From: Streptomyces sp. NRRL F-5727
Lineage (GTDB): Bacteria > Actinomycetota > Actinomycetes > Streptomycetales > Streptomycetaceae
Direction of reading: 5' to 3'
NCBI RefSeq assembly: GCF_000719555.1
Contig: NZ_JOGX01000110.1
Span: forward strand, 1 to 11,537
Length of the DNA: 11,537 nt
Every line of letters begins with the position of its first letter. The stretch's first letter is position 1. The notes under the pieces are model-generated. The model did not search any database. It saw only the letters and a list, made by a program, of their open reading frames with translations, and was not told the origin of the DNA. This document shows positions 5,892 through 11,537 of the stretch, one piece after another. The position numbers and the translations under genes were made by a program.

Positions 5892-6728
5892 ATGAGCGGG
5901 GGAACGCTTATGCAGATTCAGGATTCTCGTTGGCAGTCCGTGGTCGGGGCGGAGCGGGACGACCGGGGTGCGGGGGCCGTGGCCGCCGTGCCGTCGGCCG
6001 GTTCCGTGCCGGTCGCCGGCACCGTCGCGGGTACCGGCACCGTCGTGGGCGGTCCGGTGGCGGGCGGGCGCGCGGCGCCGCTGCGGGTGGACGCGCAGCG
6101 CAATCTGGAGCACGTGCTGCGTGCCGCGCGCGAGGTCTTCGGCGAACTCGGTTACGGGGCGCCGATGGAGGACGTGGCCCGGCGGGCGCGCGTCGGGGTG
6201 GGCACGGTGTACCGGCGCTTCCCCAGCAAGGACGTGCTGGTGCGGCGGATAGCCGAGGAGGAGACGGCCCGGCTGACCGAGCAGGCGCGGGCCGCGCTCG
6301 GGCAGGAGGAGGAGCCGTGGTCCGCGCTCTCCCGGTTCCTGCGCACCTCGGTCGCCTCGGGTGCCGGGCGGCTGCTGCCGCCGCAGGTGCTGCGGGTGGG
6401 CGTGGACGAGTCGCCGGTGGACGGGGAGGGCGAGGCCCGTGTCCCGTACCAGCGGGGTCTCGGCGAGCAGGCCGACGCGCGCGTGGTGGCGCCCCGGGCG
6501 GTGCCGGCGGGCGAGCGGGACGACGCGGGGGCCGCGGAGCTCCTGGAGGTCGTCGGCCGGCTGGTCGACCGGGCCCGGGAGGCGGGTGAGCTGCGGACCG
6601 ACGTGACCGTGGCGGACGTGCTGCTGGTCATCGCCACGGCGGCGCCGGCGCTGCCGGACGCGGCCCAGCAGGCTGCGGCCTCGGCCCGGCTCCTGGACAT
6701 CCTTCTGGAGGGCCTGCGCTCGCGGTAG
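5892..6728 (+). CDS. atrA: TetR-family regulator, AtrA ortholog
   Basis: A 278-residue protein. The TetR-type helix-turn-helix is at about 70-117 (QRNLEHVLRAAREVFGELGY, then MEDVARRARVGVGTVYRRFPSKDVL), with the canonical GVGTVYRRFPSK recognition helix. The C-terminal half (about 125-278) is the helical ligand/dimer domain. The first 65 residues are a flexible Ala/Gly/Val-rich arm. I recognise the helix-turn-helix region and gene order as AtrA (S. coelicolor SCO4118). In the literature AtrA activates actII-ORF4 (actinorhodin) and nagE2 (GlcNAc uptake) in S. coelicolor, and its ortholog activates strR in S. griseus. ATG 5892 is chosen for its strong ribosome binding site (GGGGAG at 5881-5886). 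ATG 5910 also has one, and a GTG at 5805 would add an unlikely N-terminus. It is transcribed away from ndh and followed by a strong hairpin. Assignment rests on recognition and synteny. Confidence 0.82.
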   Translation: MSGGTLMQIQDSRWQSVVGAERDDRGAGAVAAVPSAGSVPVAGTVAGTGTVVGGPVAGGRAAPLRVDAQRNLEHVLRAAREVFGELGYGAPMEDVARRARVGVGTVYRRFPSKDVLVRRIAEEETARLTEQARAALGQEEEPWSALSRFLRTSVASGAGRLLPPQVLRVGVDESPVDGEGEARVPYQRGLGEQADARVVAPRAVPAGERDDAGAAELLEVVGRLVDRAREAGELRTDVTVADVLLVIATAAPALPDAAQQAAASARLLDILLEGLRSR

Positions 6729-6746
6729 CGGGTCGGACGCTCGTTC

Positions 6747-6776
6747 GGTCCGCCGGGCCTCTGGGCCGGGCGGACC
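6747..6776 (+). terminator. Strong hairpin after atrA, probable terminator
   Basis: The outer arms GGTCCGCC (6747-6754) and GGCGGACC (6769-6776) pair perfectly. After one G-G mismatch, GGCC/GGCC pairs continue the stem around a very short loop. It begins 18 bp after the atrA stop. It lacks a U-tract, as many Streptomyces terminators do. Confidence 0.7.
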
Positions 6777-6929
6777 AAGGAGCATGACACGAACGTGTGA
6801 GCGGTTACGCCGGGATACGGGAAGTCGCCCCGGACGAGTGGTAAGTGGACGCGGCGCTTCGGCGTGCCCGCGTCGTGTGGCAGGCTTGGCGGATATTCGG
6901 GTCTGCGCACGCGTACGGGGGCTTCCGCG
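6777..6929 (+). promoter_or_regulatory. Leader/upstream region of the ECF sigma gene
   Basis: It holds a small palindrome, ACACG-AA-CGTGT (6787-6798), and a hairpin with 7-bp arms GACGCGG/CCGCGTC (6848-6874). No vegetative -35/-10 pair is obvious, and I found no clear ECF-type GGAAC...CGTC promoter, so autoregulation cannot be claimed. The promoter is unassigned. Confidence 0.35.
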
Positions 6930-8963
6930 ATGAGCGGTGACGGTCGGGACGATCCGCTGGGCGCCGGTGGCGCCACGGAGGCCGAGGGCCTGCCCGCCCG
7001 GCAGGTGCCGAGCCAGGGCGGCCCCGGCGGCGCCCCCGGCTCCCCGCACGGCCCGGCCGAACCGAGCGTGCCGCAGCAGCGCGAGGCCCCGTCGCCGGGC
7101 GCCGCGCCCCTCCCCGTACCGGATCACGACCCGGAGGACGGATCCGCCGGGGCTCCCGCGGACGACGAGGGGCTGCTGCCGCCCCCTCGGGAGCTGCCGG
7201 CCTCCGACGCCGAACTCATCGCGCGCATGCGGGACGGCGACGACTCCGCGTACGAGGAGCTCTTCCGCCGCCACTCCGACGCCGTCCGCCGCTACGCCCG
7301 GACCTGCTGCCGGGACGCGCACACCGCCGACGACCTCACCGCCGAGGTCTTCGCCCGCACCCTCCAGGCCGTCCGCGGCGGCGCCGGGCCCGAACAGGCC
7401 GTCCGCGCCTATCTGATGACCACCGTCCGGCGGGTCGGCGCGAGCTGGGCCAAGACCCAGAAGCGCGAGCACCTCGTCGAGGACTTCGCCGTCTTCGCCG
7501 CCGACGCCGCCCGCTCCTCCGAGGTCTCCGACCAGGACACCATGGACCTCGGCGCCGAGGTCCGGGCCATGCAGGAGGCGGAACAGTCGCTGGCCATGCA
7601 GGCGTTCCGGTCGCTGCCCGAGCGCTGGCAGGCCGTCCTGTGGCACACCACCGTCGAGGAGGAGTCGCCCAGCGAGGTCGCCCCCCTCTTCGGCCTGACC
7701 GCCAACGCCACCGCCGTCCTCGCCAGCCGCGCCCGCGAGGGCCTCAAGCAGGCGTACCTCCAGGCCCATGTCAGCCAGGCGCTCACCGCGGGCGGCGACT
7801 GCGCCCGGTACGCCGACCGGCTCGGCGCCTACGCGCGCGGGGGACTGCGGATGCGGGCCGAGCGCGGCCTGCGCAAGCACCTGGACGAGTGCGCCAAGTG
7901 CCGGGTCGCCGCCGGTGAACTCGCCCACGTGAACGCCGGGATCCCGGCGCTGCTCCCCGTCGCGGTCATCGGCTGGTTCGCCGCCGGCTACTCCCTCAAG
8001 GCCGCCGGCATCGTCGCCGGCGGTGCCGTCGGCGCGGCGGGCGCGGGTGCCGCGGCCGCCGCCACCGGCGGGACGACGTCGGGCGCCGCCTCGGGCGGTG
8101 CCGCCGCCGAGGGCCTCGGCGCGCCCGTGAAGGCCGGCATCGCCGCCGCGATGGCCGTCGCCGCCGCGGCCGGGCTCGTCTGGGCGATGGCCGGCGACCC
8201 GCAGCCCGTCGCCGCGCCGCAGCCCACACCGCCGGCCGTCACCCCCGCCGCCCCCGAGCCCGCGCCGCCGACGAAGCCCTCCCCCAGGCCGACGCCCGAG
8301 CCGACGCCGCCCCCGGCGCCCGCGCCGGAGCCCACCACCCCGCCGCCCTCGCCGAAGCCGACGCCCAAGCCCACCCCGAAGCCGACGCCCGAGCCGGTGG
8401 TGAAGCCCTCGCCCAAGCCGACGCCGACTCCCGCGCCGACGACTCCGCCGCCGAGCCCCACACCCAGCCCGAAGGCCACCCCGAGCCCCACCCCGCCGCC
8501 GACGACGCCCCCGCCGCCCGCGCCCACCGTCTACCAGGTCGACCGGCTGGAGTACGCCGCGTTCGGCGACGGCACCGAGCCCGAGGTGGTCCTGGAGGAC
8601 GGCAGCTGGATGTGGCCGCGCCAGTCCATGACGATCAGCGGCTCCCCGTACGCGTACGGCGTCAGCGTGCACGCCCCGTCCTCGCTGCTGATCCGGCTGA
8701 ACCGGCAGTGCACCGCCTACGACGCCGTCGTCGGCGTCGACGACCTGAGCGTCCCGTTCGGGCCCGGCGGGGTCCGCTTCTCCGTGTACGGCGACGGGGA
8801 GCGGCTGTGGCGCTCGCCCGTGGTCCGGCAGGGCGACCCCGGGATCCCGGTCCACGTGGACCTGGGCGGGCGCTCCACGCTCCGGCTCGTGGTGGAGGAG
8901 CACACCCCCTTCGGGAAGGCCGCCGTCGCCGACTGGGCGGAGTCCCGGATCAGCTGCTCCTGA
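6930..8963 (+). CDS. Membrane-anchored ECF sigma factor fused to a zinc-binding anti-sigma-like motif and an NPCBM-like sugar-binding domain
   Basis: A 677-residue multidomain protein; ordinary ECF sigma factors are about 170-220. Residues 1-90 are disordered and Pro/Gly-rich. Sigma2 is at about 93-170 (DAELIARMRDGDDSAYEELFRRH, then TADDLTAEVFARTLQAV) and sigma4 at about 222-278 (AFRSLPERWQAVLWHTTVE, then PSEVAPLFGLTANATAVLASRAREGL). Then comes C291 and the H-x3-C-x2-C zinc motif HLDECAKC (H317, C321, C324), as in zinc anti-sigma factors. Hydrophobic stretches lie at about 336-380, and the clearest membrane helix at about 401-421. A Pro/Thr/Lys stalk (424-534) and a C-terminal beta-rich NPCBM-like domain (535-677) follow. 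With the sigma part in the cytoplasm, the stalk and sugar-binding domain would lie outside. This fits described ECF groups with C-terminal regulatory extensions (I recall ECF52/53; S. coelicolor SCO4117 has been reported to affect differentiation and secondary metabolism). ATG 6930 follows a GGGG ribosome binding site. The frame is open to 6864. It overlaps the convergent regulator gene by 14 bp. Confidence 0.9.
   Translation: MSGDGRDDPLGAGGATEAEGLPARQVPSQGGPGGAPGSPHGPAEPSVPQQREAPSPGAAPLPVPDHDPEDGSAGAPADDEGLLPPPRELPASDAELIARMRDGDDSAYEELFRRHSDAVRRYARTCCRDAHTADDLTAEVFARTLQAVRGGAGPEQAVRAYLMTTVRRVGASWAKTQKREHLVEDFAVFAADAARSSEVSDQDTMDLGAEVRAMQEAEQSLAMQAFRSLPERWQAVLWHTTVEEESPSEVAPLFGLTANATAVLASRAREGLKQAYLQAHVSQALTAGGDCARYADRLGAYARGGLRMRAERGLRKHLDECAKCRVAAGELAHVNAGIPALLPVAVIGWFAAGYSLKAAGIVAGGAVGAAGAGAAAAATGGTTSGAASGGAAAEGLGAPVKAGIAAAMAVAAAAGLVWAMAGDPQPVAAPQPTPPAVTPAAPEPAPPTKPSPRPTPEPTPPPAPAPEPTTPPPSPKPTPKPTPKPTPEPVVKPSPKPTPTPAPTTPPPSPTPSPKATPSPTPPPTTPPPPAPTVYQVDRLEYAAFGDGTEPEVVLEDGSWMWPRQSMTISGSPYAYGVSVHAPSSLLIRLNRQCTAYDAVVGVDDLSVPFGPGGVRFSVYGDGERLWRSPVVRQGDPGIPVHVDLGGRSTLRLVVEEHTPFGKAAVADWAESRISCS
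8199..8532 (+). repeat. Pro/Thr/Lys-rich low-complexity repeat tract inside the sigma gene
   Basis: It encodes about residues 424-534 of the sigma fusion, with imperfect P-[TS]-P-[KE] units such as KPTPKPTPKPTPEP. This is an extended, cell-wall-spanning type of linker between the membrane segment and the outer domain. At DNA level it is repetitive (CCGAAGCCGACGCCC-like units), so it is prone to length variation and assembly error. Confidence 0.85.
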
Positions 8964-11537
8964 CGGCCTCTCCGGCGCCGGCGGTGTACGGCTCCACCAG
9001 GTCCAGCACGTCCTCCGGACCGAGTCCGGCCCCGGCGGCACGGGCGGCGGCGAGCCCGTCCGCGCCGAGCGCGGTCCCGCAGGCGGCGGTCAGCTCCTCG
9101 TCCTCGCGCCGTTCGGGCACCGAGCGGGGGATGCCCTTCCGCCAGGTGGCGACGGCGGCCGCCACGCGCGCGCAGCGGTCGGCGTCACCGGCCCGCTGCA
9201 GGGCGAAGGCGAGCCCCTCGCCGAGGCTGATCACGATGACGTCCGCGCAGCGGCCGCCGAGGGCGGACCGCAGCGCGGCGGCGGCGGAGGCGACGGCCGC
9301 CGGGCCCGCGCCCTCGTGGGCCTCGACGCGGGCGACGAACCCCTCGATGGCGATGGTGAAGTGCGGCGGCGGGCTGCCGGCGCGGACGTGGGCGCCGGCC
9401 GAGGTGATCAGGGCACGCGCGCGTGCGGGGTCGTTCCGGTCGAGGGCGAGGACGGCCCGCATGACGTCGACGAAGGCGAGGGCGTCCCGGATGCGGAGCC
9501 GTTCGGCCTCGCGGGCGGCCTCGTCGAGCCCCCGCTCGGCGGCGTCCGGGTCGCCGTCCCGGTAGGCCAGTTCGGCGAGCCGGGCGAGGAGGAAGGGCGC
9601 CTCGGTGTGGGCGCCGACCTCGCGGGCGAGCCGGAGCGCCTCCTCGTACGCCTCCCTGGCCTCGGCCCGGCGCCCGCGCATCATGTGGGCCTCGGCGGCG
9701 GCCGAGGCGACCTGGGCGCCCATCCAGCGGTCCCCGACCCGGCGGGTGAGGACGCGGAGTTCGGCCAGGTCCTCGTCGATCCCCTCCATGCCGCCGGGCA
9801 TGTCCACGATCATGTGGGTCCGGAACATCAGGCTCACGCCTGCCTCCCAGTCGCCCCCGTACCGGCGGCAGGTCTCGACACCGACGTCGAGCAGGGCGCG
9901 GACCGTCTCGGGCTCCTCGGTCAGGTACGCGCTGAACGGCCAGAGCAGGCCGGGGAAGCGGGCGGACTCCGGGCCGGGGTCGTCGCCGAAGGCGTCCCGG
10001 ACGCGGCGGATCTGGGCGAGCGCCGCCGGGTCCTCGCGGAGGTCGCCCAGGTACGTGTTCTCGTCCTCCAGGGCGAGGAAGAACGAGAGCAGCCGCAGCC
10101 GCATGCGGGGCCAGTAGCGGGGGTCGTCCCGGTCGTCCGGGTCCTCCCCCAGGGAGAGGGTGTACCGGGTCCAGCCCAGGCCCTCGGGGCGGTAGTTGCG
10201 CAGCCACCAGAACCAGCCCATGGCGAGGACCAGCCGGAACGCGGTGGCTTCGTCGGGGACGGTGAGGGCGCGGTGGAGGGCGGCCCGGATGTTGTCGAGG
10301 TCCCGTTCCAGCCGGTCGATCCAGGGCAGTTGCTCCGCGGAGCGGAGTCTGGGCTCGGCCTCCTCGACCAGGGCCGTGAAGTGCGCGGTGTGGGCGGCGG
10401 CCGCGGCGGCGAGCAGCTCCGGGGTCTCGGCGGCGCGCTCGGCGGCGTACTCGTGGATGGTCTCCAGGAGGCGGTAGCGCATCGCGCCGTCGTCGGTGGG
10501 GGTGGCGACGACGAGCGACTTGTCGACGAGGGCGCCGAGGGTGGTGAGGGTGTCGGTGCCGCCCTCGGGGGCGGGCGTGTCGACGGCCTCCGCCGCCGGC
10601 AGGTCCCAGCCGCCGGTGAAGACGGAGACCCGGCGGAGCAGGGTGCGCTCGGCCGGGTCGAGCAGCTCCCAGGACCAGTCGACGACCGCGCGGAGGGTCT
10701 GCTGGCGGGGCAGCAGGGTGCGGGCGCCGGAGGTGAGGAGCCGGAAGCGGTCGTCGAGCCGGTCGGCGATCTGGCGCGGGGTGAGCAGCCGCAGCCGGGC
10801 GGCGGCCAGTTCGATGGCGAGGGGCAGGCCGTCGAGCCGGCGGCAGATCTCCGCGACGGCGTCGGCGACGTCCGCCTCGCGCGCGTGGTCCTGGGCGAAG
10901 GAGGGCCGGACGGCCCTGGCCCGCTCGGTGAAGAGCCGGTGCGCGGGGACGGGCGGCAGGGGCTCGACCGGGCGGACGGCCTCGCCGGGGACGCCGAGGG
11001 GTTCGCGGCTGGTGGCGAGGATCCGGAGGCCGGGGCAGTGGGCGAGGAGCGTCTCGGCGAGGGCCGCGGCGGCGCCGATGACGTGCTCGCAGTTGTCGAG
11101 GACGAGGAGCAGGCCGGGGCGGTGGGCGAGGTGCTCGACGAGGTGGGCGGTGGGGTCGTCCTGGAGCGTGGTGCCGTCGCGGGTGATCAGGTTCATCTCA
11201 CGGAGGCGGAGTGCGGAGAGGACGGCGCCGGGGAGCGCGCCCGGGTCGTCGAGCGGCGCGAGCTCCGCGATCCACGCCTGTGGCCCGGCGACCTGCCGGG
11301 CGGCCTCCTCGGCGAGCCGTGTCTTCCCGGAGCCGCCCGGGCCGGTGAGCGTGACGAGCCGGGACCGGCCGAGGTCGGCGCGGAGCGCGGCGAGTTCGGG
11401 CTCGCGGCCGACGAAGGAGGTGAGGCGGGGGCGGATGTTGCCGCCCTCGGGGGCGGGTGAGCGTAACGAGCCGGGACCGGCCGAGGTCGGCGCGGAGCGC
11501 GGCGAGTTCGGGCTCGCGGCCGACGAAGGAGGTGAGG
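8950..11537 (-). CDS. AfsR/BTAD-type STAND ATPase transcriptional regulator, N-terminus cut by the window edge
   Basis: 861 residues are visible and the frame stays open to the right edge, so the N-terminal part is missing. Counting from 11535, these STAND/NB-ARC ATPase motifs are visible: GPGGSGKT (Walker A, about 65-72, K71), LLLVLDNCEHV (Walker B), RILATSREPLG, and GLPLAIELAAARL (the GLPL motif, about 236). A winged-helix-like region follows, and then about 500 residues of helical TPR-like repeats. It ends without a LuxR-type helix-turn-helix. The lead-in NIRPRLTSFVGREPELAAL is typical of AfsR-like proteins, whose OmpR-type DNA-binding and BTAD domains would be upstream. Such proteins are ATP-switched activators of secondary metabolism or development. 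An internal ATG at 11196 is not the real start, because the P-loop lies upstream of it. The first 28 or so visible residues come from an out-of-frame duplicate of downstream DNA and are unlike the family, so a frameshift, duplication or assembly fault there is likely. The stop overlaps the convergent sigma gene by 14 bp. Confidence 0.88.
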   Translation of the reverse strand, partial: SPPSSAASPNSPRSAPTSAGPGSLRSPAPEGGNIRPRLTSFVGREPELAALRADLGRSRLVTLTGPGGSGKTRLAEEAARQVAGPQAWIAELAPLDDPGALPGAVLSALRLREMNLITRDGTTLQDDPTAHLVEHLAHRPGLLLVLDNCEHVIGAAAALAETLLAHCPGLRILATSREPLGVPGEAVRPVEPLPPVPAHRLFTERARAVRPSFAQDHAREADVADAVAEICRRLDGLPLAIELAAARLRLLTPRQIADRLDDRFRLLTSGARTLLPRQQTLRAVVDWSWELLDPAERTLLRRVSVFTGGWDLPAAEAVDTPAPEGGTDTLTTLGALVDKSLVVATPTDDGAMRYRLLETIHEYAAERAAETPELLAAAAAAHTAHFTALVEEAEPRLRSAEQLPWIDRLERDLDNIRAALHRALTVPDEATAFRLVLAMGWFWWLRNYRPEGLGWTRYTLSLGEDPDDRDDPRYWPRMRLRLLSFFLALEDENTYLGDLREDPAALAQIRRVRDAFGDDPGPESARFPGLLWPFSAYLTEEPETVRALLDVGVETCRRYGGDWEAGVSLMFRTHMIVDMPGGMEGIDEDLAELRVLTRRVGDRWMGAQVASAAAEAHMMRGRRAEAREAYEEALRLAREVGAHTEAPFLLARLAELAYRDGDPDAAERGLDEAAREAERLRIRDALAFVDVMRAVLALDRNDPARARALITSAGAHVRAGSPPPHFTIAIEGFVARVEAHEGAGPAAVASAAAALRSALGGRCADVIVISLGEGLAFALQRAGDADRCARVAAAVATWRKGIPRSVPERREDEELTAACGTALGADGLAAARAAGAGLGPEDVLDLVEPYTAGAGEAVRSS
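11344..11425. repeat. 82-bp direct repeat, copy 1 (within the regulator's P-loop lead-in)
   Basis: Matches 11456-11537 at 81 of 82 positions with a 112-bp offset. In the regulator's frame it encodes LTSFVGREPELAALRADLGR and the following beta strand up to the Walker A motif, so this copy is the functional one. Confidence 0.95.
11456..11537. repeat. 82-bp direct repeat, copy 2 (cut by the window end)
   Basis: Matches 11344-11425 except for one base: A at 11465 where copy 1 has G at 11353. Because 112 is not a multiple of 3, this copy is read in a different frame from copy 1. The copy may continue past the window. A tandem duplication and an assembly error at a contig end both fit. Confidence 0.95.

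Noticed and set aside
5786..6589. Open frame of 267 codons overlapping atrA on the plus strand
   Set aside because: Gly/Arg/Ala-rich shadow of the TetR gene in another frame with no recognisable domain.
8199..8532. Tandem repeat tract considered as a CRISPR or mobile repeat
   Set aside because: Units are short, imperfect and in frame, encoding a Pro/Thr/Lys linker; there are no spacers.
5784..9041. Very long minus-strand open frame (1085 codons) opposite atrA and the sigma gene
   Set aside because: Low-complexity Gly/Arg-rich translation typical of antisense frames in GC-rich DNA; the plus-strand frames carry clear conserved domains.
9316..11460. Long plus-strand open frame opposite the STAND regulator
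   Set aside because: Gly/Glu/Asp-rich antisense shadow; the minus strand has Walker A, Walker B and GLPL motifs.
11344..11537. Direct repeats considered as a target-site duplication or attachment sites of a mobile element
   Set aside because: They are only 30 bp apart with no element between, no integrase and no inverted termini; simple tandem duplication or misassembly explains them better.

Overview
This is high-GC actinobacterial chromosome, almost certainly Streptomyces. The signs are strong G/C preference at third codon positions, GTG starts, a TTGACA/TAGTGT-type promoter, a Streptomyces-type rRNA leader at the left edge, and a gene order I recall from S. coelicolor (about SCO4122 to SCO4116: marR, MFS transporter, SpoIIE-type phosphatase, NADH dehydrogenase, atrA, large ECF sigma factor, AfsR-like regulator). 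The SCO numbers come from memory, not from a search.

Left part (1-414): no protein gene. On the minus strand there is a near-consensus vegetative promoter (-35 at 380-385, -10 at 357-362), followed by about 350 bp of what I recognise as the promoter and leader region of an rRNA operon. Its 16S gene would lie beyond position 1. The leader contains a 21-bp direct repeat and a perfect 22-bp palindrome.

415-2402: a divergent pair, a MarR regulator (minus) and an MFS exporter (plus). They share a 131-bp intergenic region with two related GTTGAAGTC boxes 43 bp apart and an 8-bp-arm inverted repeat; this looks like a repressor with its cognate efflux gene. 2399-5567: two minus-strand genes, probably co-transcribed. 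The upstream one is a type II NADH dehydrogenase. 34 bp downstream of it is a PAS + SpoIIE/PP2C phosphatase + GHKL kinase protein of the partner-switching type. The phosphatase gene converges on the transporter gene, and the two stop codons sit in one CTAG.

5568-8963: divergent from the NADH dehydrogenase is the TetR-family gene I identify as atrA. It is followed by a strong hairpin and then by the most unusual gene of the window. That gene encodes a single 677-residue chain joining an ECF sigma factor, an H-x3-C-x2-C zinc-binding anti-sigma-like motif, membrane segment(s), a roughly 110-residue Pro/Thr-rich stalk and a C-terminal NPCBM-like carbohydrate-binding domain. It reads as a membrane-anchored one-component sigma switch.

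8950-11537: a minus-strand STAND ATPase regulator of the AfsR/BTAD type. It overlaps the sigma gene by 14 bp and is cut by the right edge before its DNA-binding domain. The last 82 bp of the window repeat 11344-11425 with one mismatch, out of frame (112-bp period). This is either a real tandem duplication or an assembly-end artefact, and the single difference creates a TTA codon in the reading frame. Overall this is a regulator-rich core-chromosome locus (five regulatory proteins, one transporter, one respiratory enzyme) next to an rRNA operon. I saw no mobile elements, CRISPR arrays or tRNA genes.
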